From Emcibacter sp. (GTDB taxonomy: Bacteria; Pseudomonadota; Alphaproteobacteria; Sphingomonadales; Emcibacteraceae), in the NCBI GenBank assembly GCA_021774785.1, contig JAJFIQ010000019.1:248001-312000 (forward strand): a stretch of DNA of 64,000 nt, written 5' to 3'. Under the pieces are notes generated by a model. The model ran no database searches, had not been told where the DNA came from, and saw only the letters and a program-made list of their open reading frames with translations. Of this stretch, positions 18,501 to 26,946 are shown in pieces; the stretch's first letter is position 1, and every line of letters begins with the position of its first letter. The position numbers were made by a program, and so were the translations under genes.

Positions 18501-18680
18501 AACCTCCGGTGCTTGGCCCGCATAGGTGGTTTTGACGATGACCTGTACATCAGACAGGTCGGGAATGGCATCAATGGGTGTATTTTTAATGGAGATTATT
18601 CCCCAACCCGTGAGAATCAATGCCATAACAAGCACCATGCCTCTGTGATTAATGGAAGCCTGTATGATATGGCTGATCAT
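15570..18680 (-). CDS. cusA: CusA/CzcA-family heavy-metal RND efflux permease
   Basis: An inner-membrane proton antiporter of 1036 residues that drives metal export through a tripartite pump. Twelve transmembrane segments and two large periplasmic loops are apparent. The HME-RND signature is in GAMVDAAIVMIESLHKKLE (TM4, the proton-relay Asp) and in EFMPPLAEGDFLYMPNSFPG. Its start overlaps the adaptor stop by four bases. Metal choice is inferred: Cu/Ag is favoured by the Met-rich, Cys-rich leader protein and the adaptor metal-binding domain, but Zn/Co/Cd cannot be excluded. Confidence 0.92.
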   Translation of the reverse strand: MISHIIQASINHRGMVLVMALILTGWGIISIKNTPIDAIPDLSDVQVIVKTTYAGQAPEVIENQVTYPLTSAMLAVPKATTVRGYSFFGDSYVYILFEDGTDPYWARSRVLEYLNQVSGILPEGVKPELGPDATGVGWVYQYALVDRTGQHDISELTTLQNWFLKFELQNIDGVAEVATVGGMVKQYQVVIDPLKLHQFNLTFSEVREAIKRGNMEVGGSVIEMAEAEYMVRVRGYVHNLDDIRNIPVRTGTQGTPLLVRNIATVSYGPQMRRGVTDMNGEGEAVGGIIVMRFGGNAMAVIENVKAKLEILKKNLPQGVDLVEIYDRSSLISRAINSLSTKLIEEFIVVSIVCAIFLLHLSSSLVIALSLPLGILCAYIIMNLQGINANIMSLGGIAIAIGAMVDAAIVMIESLHKKLEKTTITAENRWQIISEATREIGPVLFYSLLIITVSFMPVFALEAQEGRLFKPLAYTKTYAMASAAMLSITLVPVLMGYLIRGNIRPEHKNPLNRLLTRLYRPILNMTLKFPKIAIMLCLGIALSAVYPARQLGSEFMPPLAEGDFLYMPNSFPGISIGKARQLLQISDRMIMTVPEVLSTYGKAGRADTATDPAPLTMIETVVRLKPRSEWRDGMTLDKIREELDKAVNIPGLTNAWVLPIKARIDMLATGIKTPIGLKISGPNLTRISELGQHLEKIIQTVPGTTSVYSERVVGGRYIDIDIDRTAAARYGMNVADIQDIIRSAVGGMNISETIEGRERYPINLRFPRDERDSPERLADIPVVTKAGAHVRLGDITHIKVIDGPGMIRSENAQLNGWIFVDTADGDIGSYISRAQNAVDREMTLPTGYSLSWSGQYEYMERAKERLVLIVPITLMLIVFILYLAFRSMSDVAIILISLPLALSGGIWLLFMLDFHLSIAVAVGFIALAGVAVELAVVMILFLNTALKNIRDEKPEIDRADIRAAVTEGALMRLRPLLMTVVTIFVGLLPIMLGSGTGSEVMQRIAAPMVGGMASATLLTLIVIPAIFYLWHGKVIKA

Positions 18681-19930
18681 TGCATGTCCTCCATATTATG
18701 ATCCATACTGTCATGGTCCATCTTGGTGGGGGAACGCTGTAATATTCTGAGTTTGGCTCCCGTGAAACTACTTTCGCTATCCAGCAGGAATTGACCGGAT
18801 GTAACGACACGCTCACCTTCTTTAAGGCCATGAAGGACCTGAATCTGTTCGCCGGATGATTTCCCAAGCTCAACTTCTGCGGCTTCGTAGCGGCCATGGT
18901 CATGGGCGACCATAACATGATTGCCCGTACCCAGCCTTATCACGGCACTTCTGGGAATGATCAGTGACATTTCCTTATCACCGTGAATATTGACGGTGAA
19001 AAATTGACCCGGTCGAAGTACGCCATCTGGATTGGTCATATTCAGGCGTAGCTGAACAGTGCGCGAGACGGGATCAAGGTCGGGATAGATATGGTCAATC
19101 ATGCCGTGGTAGATGTCGTCATTCTGCCCGATAATTTGTGTATGCGCCCCTTGTTTAAGGTCAGCAGCATCACTTTCAAAGACATCTACAATCAGCCATA
19201 GGTTTGTCGGGTCAGTAATTTCAAAAGCGATAGTATTTTTGGCGGCAATACTGCCCTCCCTGACACCAAGGCTGGTCACGACACCATCTTGTGGAGCATA
19301 GAAAATAACCGCCTGTGATAAATTACCCGATTTAATGGTTTGTTGTATGGTTTGTTCCGAAAGACCAAGGGCGATCAGACGTCCTTTTGACAGTCTTTTG
19401 AGGGCGGCTGATTTTCCCTTTCGCGCATCGGAAAATTCTCCGAGTGCTGTGGCAATAACGGGGGAATAAAGCGTAAATAACCTGTCGCCTTTTTTGACAT
19501 TTTCCCCAACTGTCCGCACATAGAGTTTTTCGATCCAGCCTTGGGTCCTGACCTGTAGACGGGAAATTTTATTTTGATCATAAGTCAGCCTTCCTGTGGC
19601 CTCTATCAGAGGGGTAAATTCCTGCATAGTGACCAGATCCGTTTTAATTCCAAGATTGGCCTGAACATTGGCGGAAATTGTGAAACCGGGATCATCTGAA
19701 GCCATCTGTTCACTATTTTCTTCATATACCGGAATAAGGTCCATGCCCATGGGGGATTTTCCAGGCTTGTCTCGGCGATAATTTGCATCCATTGGGGCAA
19801 CCCAATAAGAGATCTTTTTTTCTTCAGAGCCAACCGAAGGCATCTCCATTTGACCATTGAAAATGACGAAACCCAGACCTAAACCAACAATCAGGGCGAC
19901 GATTGATATTAATATTGTTTGTTTGTTCAT
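18677..19930 (-). CDS. cusB: RND efflux periplasmic adaptor (CusB-like)
   Basis: A membrane-fusion protein of 417 residues. It has an N-terminal anchor (residues 5-25), then a short heavy-metal-binding domain (ISYWVAPMDANYRRDKPGKS and PMGMDLIPVY, residues 40-70), hairpin, lipoyl and beta-barrel domains (VTSLGVREGSIAAKN), and a His-rich C-terminus (HDSMDHNMEDMQ). The YWVAPMD..PGKSPMGMDL block is characteristic of copper/silver adaptors. It overlaps both the outer-membrane factor and the permease genes by four bases, giving tight coupling in a C-B-A order. Confidence 0.9.
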   Translation of the reverse strand: MNKQTILISIVALIVGLGLGFVIFNGQMEMPSVGSEEKKISYWVAPMDANYRRDKPGKSPMGMDLIPVYEENSEQMASDDPGFTISANVQANLGIKTDLVTMQEFTPLIEATGRLTYDQNKISRLQVRTQGWIEKLYVRTVGENVKKGDRLFTLYSPVIATALGEFSDARKGKSAALKRLSKGRLIALGLSEQTIQQTIKSGNLSQAVIFYAPQDGVVTSLGVREGSIAAKNTIAFEITDPTNLWLIVDVFESDAADLKQGAHTQIIGQNDDIYHGMIDHIYPDLDPVSRTVQLRLNMTNPDGVLRPGQFFTVNIHGDKEMSLIIPRSAVIRLGTGNHVMVAHDHGRYEAAEVELGKSSGEQIQVLHGLKEGERVVTSGQFLLDSESSFTGAKLRILQRSPTKMDHDSMDHNMEDMQ

Positions 19931-21177
19931 TGGATTTCTCCGCTAAAATAGGCCAGATCGGCCTGAGTCTGTGCTTTCATCATTTTTAATTCTTCAATTT
20001 TTAGCCGCACATCCAGCTCACCAAGGAAGATGCGGATCATGTCGTCATAACTGCTACTGCCTGTGGCATAAGATTTTTCTGCGGCACTCGCAGCGGCCTG
20101 GGTTCGGGTGAGGATATGGGTTTCATGAAGTGTCAGTCGCTTTGTCGTGCGTTGCCATTTCTCAAAAGCTACTTTCATATTCCGGCGCATGTCTTCCGCT
20201 AATGCCCGTTGCGTTAGTTCTGCAGCCTGTTTTGATTTTTGGGCGGAATAGAGTTTCTTGTCTTGGCGGTTGCCTGTGAATATGGGCACATCGAAAGTGA
20301 CCATAGCGGTGAGGAGATCAGACCGCCCCCCACTACGCAGGCCGTAACCGACGTCAATGCCCCAGTTGGGCTTGTAATCTTCTTGTGCCAGACCAATGGC
20401 CTTACTTTCCGCGCGGATTTTAGCATCATGCTGACGCAAAGCCGGATGGGCAGGAAGGTTATCTTCCAGACCAGATAGTACTGACGGTTCAGGCAATTGT
20501 GAATATTCCCCCACGGGCGAGGACATCATGGCCCTGTCCCCGATATGGCGGGCAAGTTTCAGGCGCGTGATATTTTCTTCCTCTGCCAGTTGTTCCTGTG
20601 CATCATCAAGAATAGCCATTTCTGCTTCCAGAAGCAGCAGATTTTGGGAACTGCTTTTACCAGAAAGATATTTTCCCTCAAGAGAGTTGGTGAGTTCTTG
20701 CAGTTTTTTCTGTTTTTCCAACAGAATGTCTTGCCCATGGTTGGTAAACAGCAATTGTAACCATAATCGTCGCACTTGCCGAATGATCAGTAGCTGTTCA
20801 GCAGTGGCCTGATGCTCGAACATTTTACTTGATTCCTGTCCCCTTTCGCGGATCAATCGCCGTCTGGTGTTACTGGGTATATCCTGATGCAGCCCCACTT
20901 TAAAATGTGACATAGGGTCCTGATCGAAGTCAAAACTACTGGTGGGGAAATTTGTCAGACCCAATTTGAACTTTGGATCGGGTAGGCTGCTCGCAGATTG
21001 AGACGCGGCCCGTATGCTTTCGGCTCTCGTGCGACTGGCGATGACGCCAGGCTCATCACGAGAAATGGATAAATTTACCGCATCAGTCAGTGACAGGACT
21101 TGTTCTTCTGCCTGCAGTGTCGAAGGACTGATCGCCAGCATCAGAGTTATGGCGCAAAAATAGTAAAAAAAGGGCAT
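19927..21177 (-). CDS. TolC-family outer-membrane factor (CusC/CzcC-like)
   Basis: An outer-membrane exit duct of 416 residues with a signal peptide (MPFFYYFCAITLMLAISPST, cleavage near LQA). Two TolC repeats of long helices are seen, with segments such as EEQLAEEENITRLKLARHIG and YKPNWGIDVGYGLRSGGRSD at the barrel. It would complete the tripartite metal pump. The start at 21177 is preferred over the ORF-track ATG eight codons upstream because GGGA lies upstream and the signal peptide then has a normal n-region. Four-base overlap with the adaptor. Confidence 0.87.
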   Translation of the reverse strand: MPFFYYFCAITLMLAISPSTLQAEEQVLSLTDAVNLSISRDEPGVIASRTRAESIRAASQSASSLPDPKFKLGLTNFPTSSFDFDQDPMSHFKVGLHQDIPSNTRRRLIRERGQESSKMFEHQATAEQLLIIRQVRRLWLQLLFTNHGQDILLEKQKKLQELTNSLEGKYLSGKSSSQNLLLLEAEMAILDDAQEQLAEEENITRLKLARHIGDRAMMSSPVGEYSQLPEPSVLSGLEDNLPAHPALRQHDAKIRAESKAIGLAQEDYKPNWGIDVGYGLRSGGRSDLLTAMVTFDVPIFTGNRQDKKLYSAQKSKQAAELTQRALAEDMRRNMKVAFEKWQRTTKRLTLHETHILTRTQAAASAAEKSYATGSSSYDDMIRIFLGELDVRLKIEELKMMKAQTQADLAYFSGEIQ

Positions 21178-21251
21178 GATAGGAATCCCATAATAAATCA
21201 TAAAGACGACTGGATCCCGAAGAAAACCAGTAGGTGAAAATACTTATGGAA

Positions 21252-21617
21252 TTAGGCTTGGGGGGGCGGTGAATCGCTCGCAGGGTCGACGCTGGTCAGA
21301 TGGTTTATGAATCTATCCATCTGGGTTTGGCTTGGTATTTCAAGTGACGACATCTGTACAATAGTGATTGCAATGGAAATACCCGTACAGGAATATTCAC
21401 AGTCGTCTGTATCACAACAGGACATTCCATCATCGGCAATTTCCGTCATGCCATCATCACAATGTGCGTCAGACATATCAGTAGTCATCATATGCGGAGT
21501 GGCCATTGTATGTTCTGTCGTGGCATGGGCTGTCATCGGCAGGCCATAGATCATTACCGCAAAGCACAGTATGAGCTTGCGTAGGTTAGATATGATTTTG
21601 ATCCATTTCCTTGTCAT
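21252..21617 (-). CDS. Small secreted His/Met/Cys-rich protein heading the efflux operon
   Basis: A 121-residue protein with a Sec signal peptide (residues 1-32, ending TAHA). The mature part is full of potential metal ligands: EHTMATPHMMTTDMSDAHC, then DDGMSCCDTDDCEYSC. It lies 74 bases upstream of the outer-membrane factor on the same strand, so it probably shares the efflux transcript. A periplasmic copper-binding or sensing role is inference from composition and context. I do not recognise a named family. The C-terminal SPPPQA tail is low-complexity. Confidence 0.65.
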   Translation of the reverse strand: MTRKWIKIISNLRKLILCFAVMIYGLPMTAHATTEHTMATPHMMTTDMSDAHCDDGMTEIADDGMSCCDTDDCEYSCTGISIAITIVQMSSLEIPSQTQMDRFINHLTSVDPASDSPPPQA

Positions 21618-21689
21618 AATGAGACAAATAGTCCCTAAAAAGTGTCAAAAGTCAAGAATTATCCTAGTGTATACTTGTTAAGACATGAT

Positions 21690-22871
21690 TTATTTTAAGG
21701 CCGCTTTCAGTCTTTCCATGGCAATATGCAATTGATCCGGCGAACGGCAAAAGCACAGCCGCAGAAATTTTTCCGAGCCTTTACCAAAGAAAAACCCTGG
21801 TGCAAGACCGACTTTTGAACTAGCCAGAATATCGAGACAGGCTTTTTTCGAATCTTTCATGCCGTCAATTTCAAAGAAGGCATACATGGCAGCAGTGGGG
21901 CGCTTGCGTAGAATAACACGGGGGATTTCATCCAGAGCATCGCAGACGATCTCCATACCTTTCCGGCTGTAATCGGTCATGAATTTGACAAATTCTTCCC
22001 CGTTACGAATGGCGGCGATACCACCATGCTGAAGATAGGTTGTCGTTCCGCTAGAGGTATATTGCACCATCATGGCCATGGTCGCTTCAAGGGAAGGAGG
22101 GTGCACCACCCAGCCTAGTCGACTTCCGGTCATGCTCCATGATTTCGAGAAGCTGTTGACGATCAATACTCTGTCTTCGGGTTCTGAAATATCAAGGAAT
22201 GAGGGTACAACCTTCTGGTCAAAGGACATGCGGCAATAGACTTCATCGGAAATAATCCATATTCCGGTTTTGCGGCCAAGTTCAAGAAGTTGTTTCTGAA
22301 CTTCTACGGGCAGGACAGCACCCGTGGGATTGCCGGGCGAGGCAAAGAAGATGGCCTTTGTTCTATCATTACAGGCGGCAGCAACTTTTTCCACATCCAG
22401 AATCCAGCCATCGTCACCTAGGTCCATGCGAACGGAACGGGTATGGCCGCCACACATTTTTACGATGCCGGTAATATTTGGCCAAACGGGATCTATGATG
22501 ACAATATTATCCCCTTGATTTACAACCATTTGTACCGCCAGCATTATGGCTGGCATGCCGCCAGAAGTAATAGTGATCCTTTCCATTTCCACGGGTTTAA
22601 CATTCAAACCCGTTAAATAGGTGGCCATTGTCTGCCTGAATTCCGGAATACCATTTTGGTGGCTGTAAAAACTATTACCCGCGCATAGGGCTTCATAAAT
22701 GGCTTTCCCTATAAATTCGGGCGTCGTGACATCGCCTTCTCCGAACCATAGGGGGATAATATCTTTGTTGTTGAAAGCACTTTTTGCTAGGGCTGCGATA
22801 TTATCCAGCGGGATAGACTTTATTTGATCTCTCACCCCATCCAGGGCCATAGGTGGTTGACTATTTAACAT
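21690..22871 (-). CDS. PLP-dependent aminotransferase, class I/II
   Basis: A 393-residue fold-type I aminotransferase. The PLP lysine is in SFSKSWSMTGSRLGW (about residue 240), the Asp/Tyr cofactor motif in ISDEVYCRM, and substrate Arg in LRLCFCRSP near the end. It resembles aspartate/aromatic aminotransferases acting on small amino acids; specificity is not clear. The start is three bases from the stop of the upstream aldolase, so they form an operon. A linked role in degrading a 2-keto acid made by the aldolase is a reasonable guess. Confidence 0.85.
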   Translation of the reverse strand: MLNSQPPMALDGVRDQIKSIPLDNIAALAKSAFNNKDIIPLWFGEGDVTTPEFIGKAIYEALCAGNSFYSHQNGIPEFRQTMATYLTGLNVKPVEMERITITSGGMPAIMLAVQMVVNQGDNIVIIDPVWPNITGIVKMCGGHTRSVRMDLGDDGWILDVEKVAAACNDRTKAIFFASPGNPTGAVLPVEVQKQLLELGRKTGIWIISDEVYCRMSFDQKVVPSFLDISEPEDRVLIVNSFSKSWSMTGSRLGWVVHPPSLEATMAMMVQYTSSGTTTYLQHGGIAAIRNGEEFVKFMTDYSRKGMEIVCDALDEIPRVILRKRPTAAMYAFFEIDGMKDSKKACLDILASSKVGLAPGFFFGKGSEKFLRLCFCRSPDQLHIAMERLKAALK

Positions 22872-22874
22872 GTT

Positions 22875-23609
22875 TCACTCTGTCTTAAAATTGCTTAACT
22901 TATTTTGGATGAATGACCGGTTAGCGGAAATGTCATCACCGAGCACCACCAGACTATACCCCTGATCCCGTCTTTCTTTGGCCTGATCCACATTAGAAGT
23001 AAATATGCCGCAACTGATATTGGCGTCATCACAGGCCACCTTGATCGTTTGTACCGCTTTTTCCAGATCGGGACTGCCCATCGTCAGGCCCAGAGACAGG
23101 GAAAGATCACCTGTGCCGATGAAGATCATGTCAGCGCCAGGTGTTTTGACAATTTCAGCAACATTTTCAAAACCCTTGCGGGTTTCAATCATCAGGGCCG
23201 TGACCGTGGTTTGGTTGGCATGTTCCATATAGGTGGCAAAATCGCCCAGTGGACGTACGCCGCCCGCTGATCGTGAGCCGCTTGGGGGATATTGAGACCA
23301 TTCTACAGCCGATGCCGCCTGTTCCGCCGTTTCTATCAGGGGAACGATCACAGTTTCCGCGCCGGCATCCAGTGCTTGGCTTATATGAAATCTGTCACAG
23401 TCTGCGACCCGTACCATAGCCATTAGATGGTCTTTGCTGAGGCCGATGGCGCTCTCAAGATTATTTCTTTCCCATAGGCCATGTTGAGCATCAAAAACAA
23501 TGGCTTCTGCTGCGGCGTCCTTTACGAATTCTGCCAGTGGTACAGATCCCAGCGTAAGCCAAAAGCATCCGACAGTTTGTTTTTGTCTCAGTGCATCTTT
23601 AAAATACAT
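22875..23609 (-). CDS. HpcH/HpaI-family aldolase
   Basis: A 244-residue class II metal-dependent aldolase of the HpcH/HpaI (citrate lyase beta-like) family that splits 4-hydroxy-2-ketoacids to pyruvate and an aldehyde. It has the N-terminal KQTVGCFWLTLGSVPLAEF, the substrate/metal site FDAQHGLWE, metal ligands around IETRKGFENV, and FIGTGDLSLSLG for the C-terminal Asp. GGGA precedes the ATG at a normal distance. It is coupled to the aminotransferase 3 bases downstream. The natural substrate is not evident. Confidence 0.85.
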   Translation of the reverse strand: MYFKDALRQKQTVGCFWLTLGSVPLAEFVKDAAAEAIVFDAQHGLWERNNLESAIGLSKDHLMAMVRVADCDRFHISQALDAGAETVIVPLIETAEQAASAVEWSQYPPSGSRSAGGVRPLGDFATYMEHANQTTVTALMIETRKGFENVAEIVKTPGADMIFIGTGDLSLSLGLTMGSPDLEKAVQTIKVACDDANISCGIFTSNVDQAKERRDQGYSLVVLGDDISANRSFIQNKLSNFKTE

Positions 23610-23688
23610 TTATTTCCCTATATAACTCTCTATATATGCAATATCATATGTAAAAGCATATAGATAGCCTTATTGTTCATTTTAGATA

Positions 23689-25317
23689 TTAATTTTTATT
23701 ATGGATGACTGTTGCTGCCCGACGGGCTGTCAGTATGCAGCCTGAAAGGAATGTTCCTTCCAGCGAACGTTTTCCGGACGCCCCACCGCCGCCAAATCCA
23801 GCGGCTTCTCCAATGGCGTAAAGGCCGGCAAGGGGTCTGCCATCGGACTTTAGCACTGCACAGTCAAGGTTTGTTTGTATGCCGCCCAAAGTTTTGCGGG
23901 TAATAAGATGGGTACGAATGGCGAGCAGGGGGCCAGCTTTCGGGTCTAATATTTGCTGAAATTTACAGGTTCTGATCTTGTCACCGCTCCATGCACGAAG
24001 TTGTGCGATTCGTCTTATCTGATCATCATTATGGAATTTTGGCCCACGGGACAGGCGGTTATCATATTCCGCAATCTGTTGTTCCATGACGGATTCTGAA
24101 ATGTAGGATTTATCGGTAAGGTCATTCATTTTCTGTGTCAGTTCGCTCAGGCTATTAGCGACGATGAAGTCATCGCTTGTGGACACCATTTGGCGCACCA
24201 GACTATCATCTGCTAAAAGTAGTTTAAACACTAGTTTCAGGAATTTCCGGTCCCTTAAATCCGGGTTATGTTCAGCGCCGGATATAGCCAGTTCGCGGCT
24301 GGCGATTTTCCAGTTCATCACATGCCAGCTCCAAGGTTTTTCCTGTGCTGACACCTGTTGACAAAGGTCGTATGTATCAAATCCGGAAATCAATGGCTGA
24401 GGTCCGATGCGCTGGCCTTTATGATTCAACCACAAGGACGAGCGGGTCGGCACCAGACTAAGGCCGTGGTTATTAAATTTTGGATGCGGATGATCAATTC
24501 CTGCGGCATAATTCCACATTTTATCCAGGTGTGTGACTTGCCCACCCAAAGTTTTTATCTGATCATGCATCTGCCCATCCGCTGTGGGGTGACAGCCATT
24601 GAGCATCTTATCCGGGGGATTGCCGGATTGACGGGGCCAGTTTTGGGTGACTTTATCATGATTTCCACCAATGCCGCCCGTGGCTATGATGGTGATATTT
24701 GCCGTGATCGAGAAATTCTGATCCGATTTTATGTCATGGCCTTCAATTCCAATTATCTGCCCGTCATCCATGGTTAAGTTCTTAACTTGATGGTTGAATA
24801 ACAGCGTGAGGCGGCCCCCTTGCGAGGCCGCCGTTTTTAACCGTTTGATAAGGGTGTTGATCAGATGCTGTGCGGTACCAAAAAGAATATGGTAACGCGG
24901 TACACTGTTGCCGGGTTGGTATAATCCTCTTTCCACCCATTGAACAGCGGGTAGAAATTTAACGCCAAGCTCTTTGATCCAGTCATGAACCAGAGGCGTT
25001 ACATTATCCACATAATATTTTGCCCAGATCTTTGGCCAATGATCTCCTTCGCCAAATTCTGCAAAATTATACCAGTCTCTGAGCGCCAGCTCGGGGCTAT
25101 CATTGATGCCTGATTTTCTTTGTATGGGTGTGTCCACCATCATCATACCGCCAAAAGCACTCTTGGCCAGCCCGCCAAAGTTTTTTTCGTCCTGAGCATC
25201 AATGATAGTTATTCTGCGCTGTTCTCCCCGCTCCAACAATTCCAATGCCAGCGTAATTCCGGCAATACCCCCACCAATGATCGCTATATCAGTATTATTT
25301 TTTTTGAGATCTGCCAT
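23689..25317 (-). CDS. FAD-binding dehydrogenase (3-ketosteroid dehydrogenase-like)
   Basis: A 542-residue flavoprotein of the succinate dehydrogenase/KstD superfamily. It has the dinucleotide-binding motif DIAIIGGGIAGITLALEL at residues 10-27 and the C-terminal FAD motif AIGEAAGFGGGGASGKRSL. The overall pattern matches the 'putative FAD-binding dehydrogenase' group often annotated near steroid or aromatic metabolism. The substrate is unknown. It lies 79 bases upstream of the aldolase in the same direction and is divergent from an aldehyde dehydrogenase, so the four may serve one catabolic route. Confidence 0.82.
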   Translation of the reverse strand: MADLKKNNTDIAIIGGGIAGITLALELLERGEQRRITIIDAQDEKNFGGLAKSAFGGMMMVDTPIQRKSGINDSPELALRDWYNFAEFGEGDHWPKIWAKYYVDNVTPLVHDWIKELGVKFLPAVQWVERGLYQPGNSVPRYHILFGTAQHLINTLIKRLKTAASQGGRLTLLFNHQVKNLTMDDGQIIGIEGHDIKSDQNFSITANITIIATGGIGGNHDKVTQNWPRQSGNPPDKMLNGCHPTADGQMHDQIKTLGGQVTHLDKMWNYAAGIDHPHPKFNNHGLSLVPTRSSLWLNHKGQRIGPQPLISGFDTYDLCQQVSAQEKPWSWHVMNWKIASRELAISGAEHNPDLRDRKFLKLVFKLLLADDSLVRQMVSTSDDFIVANSLSELTQKMNDLTDKSYISESVMEQQIAEYDNRLSRGPKFHNDDQIRRIAQLRAWSGDKIRTCKFQQILDPKAGPLLAIRTHLITRKTLGGIQTNLDCAVLKSDGRPLAGLYAIGEAAGFGGGGASGKRSLEGTFLSGCILTARRAATVIHNKN

Positions 25318-25401
25318 ATTCTAGCCGTACACTTTCGTTTATCTTGCCACATAATAAGATATGTCATATGTTTTTAAAACAGAAATTCTAAAGGAACCCT
25401 C

Positions 25402-26868
25402 ATGGATATTTCGACGAATATTACGGGAATGCAACTGCCGCCGTTGGCTGATCAGGATATTTCACAATATATGGCTAATATTCTCGCTCGCCAAAGGGCG
25501 GCATTCATGGCGGAACTCCCGGTTAGCAAGGCAGTCAGAGTGGACCGCTTGAACCGAGCCATAGCCCTGTTGCTTGATCATCAACAGGCTTTTATTGCGG
25601 CCCTCAAAGAGGATTATGGTCAGCGCACCGAGGAACTTACGTTGGCTGCTGATATTGTACCTTCAGTTCAAGCCCTGAAATATGCCCGAAACCATGTGGG
25701 TGAATGGATGAAAAAGGATCGGCGCAGCCCAACATTTCCTTTGGGACTCCTGGGGAGTCGTGCATGGGTGGAAAATAAACCCAAGGGCGTTGTCGGTATC
25801 ATAAGCCCGTGGAATTTCCCGTTGGGCATGATATTTTCACCACTTTCCGGAGCATTGGCGGCGGGCAACCGGGTTATGATCAAACCTTCGGAACATGTTC
25901 CTGTGACGTCGGAATTGACCAGAAAATTATTCACGGAATATTTTGCAGAGGATGAGATTGCTGTCTTTACTGGCGGATTAGAGGTTGCTGAGGCTTTTAC
26001 AAAACAAAAGCTCGACCATATATTTTATACAGGTTCGGGCATGGTTGGTCGGTTGGTGATGAGGGCGGCGGCGGAAAATCTGGTTCCCGTCACATTGGAG
26101 CTTGGCGGCAAATCGCCTACTATTATATTACCCGACTGCGATATGGACAAGGCGGCCACCCGGATAGCCAATGCCAAGATGACCAATGCGGGGCAGATTT
26201 GTGTCGCCCCGGATTATGTCTTTGTACCAAAAGAAAAATTGTCAGAGCTGAAGGATGCGCTGCTTGCCAAGGCAGAAGCTTTTTACCCTGAACAGGAAGG
26301 TGCCGCCACATATACATCGGTGATAAACGCCCGTCAGAAACAGCGGTTGGAAGGATATGTTACCGATGCCCGCGAGAAAGGAGCCGTGGTCAATAGGACA
26401 AAAGCCTATAGTACAGTCCGTACGGATAATGTCTTGCCGCTTCATGTGGCAAGTAATGTTAGCGATGATATGACTTTGATGCAGGAGGAAATATTTGGAC
26501 CCCTGTTACCCATCATGCCCTATGAGGATATAGGAGAGGTGATCAGCTACATTAATGCCCGCCCCCGGCCATTGGCTTTATATATACTGGGTGTTGGACG
26601 GCAGGGGGACCTACTGCGGGAAAAGGTTATCGCGGGTGGTATTGCCTATGATGAATTCCTGTTGCATGTGGGGCAGGAAGATTTGCCTTTCGGCGGAAGC
26701 GGGGATTCGGGCATGGGTAATTATCATGGGCGGGAGGGTTTCAAAACTTTCTCCCACAGCATGAGTGTTTTTAAACGTGGGCCAATTGATATCTTGGGAT
26801 TATTACAGGGGCGTCCCCCTTTTGGTTCCCGCTTCCGCGCTTATATAAAGCAGGAATTGAAGAAGTAA
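25402..26868 (+). CDS. Coniferyl-aldehyde-dehydrogenase-like aldehyde dehydrogenase
   Basis: A 488-residue NAD(P)-dependent aldehyde dehydrogenase. The catalytic Glu is in TLELGGKSPT and the nucleophile Cys in NAGQICVAPDY (about residue 263). The PWNFPLGM motif and the short family-specific C-terminus place it with the class 3/coniferyl aldehyde dehydrogenases (CalB-like), which favour bulky or long-chain aldehydes and may be membrane-associated. The start is supported by AAAGGAA. The exact substrate is not shown by sequence. Confidence 0.88.
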   Translation: MDISTNITGMQLPPLADQDISQYMANILARQRAAFMAELPVSKAVRVDRLNRAIALLLDHQQAFIAALKEDYGQRTEELTLAADIVPSVQALKYARNHVGEWMKKDRRSPTFPLGLLGSRAWVENKPKGVVGIISPWNFPLGMIFSPLSGALAAGNRVMIKPSEHVPVTSELTRKLFTEYFAEDEIAVFTGGLEVAEAFTKQKLDHIFYTGSGMVGRLVMRAAAENLVPVTLELGGKSPTIILPDCDMDKAATRIANAKMTNAGQICVAPDYVFVPKEKLSELKDALLAKAEAFYPEQEGAATYTSVINARQKQRLEGYVTDAREKGAVVNRTKAYSTVRTDNVLPLHVASNVSDDMTLMQEEIFGPLLPIMPYEDIGEVISYINARPRPLALYILGVGRQGDLLREKVIAGGIAYDEFLLHVGQEDLPFGGSGDSGMGNYHGREGFKTFSHSMSVFKRGPIDILGLLQGRPPFGSRFRAYIKQELKK

Positions 26869-26946
26869 CAGGATTATGTTATAATTACCTTCTGAGGGGT
26901 AGGATGTGTGTGGGTTTACACTTAAATTTGGTTAGGTGGATTACAT

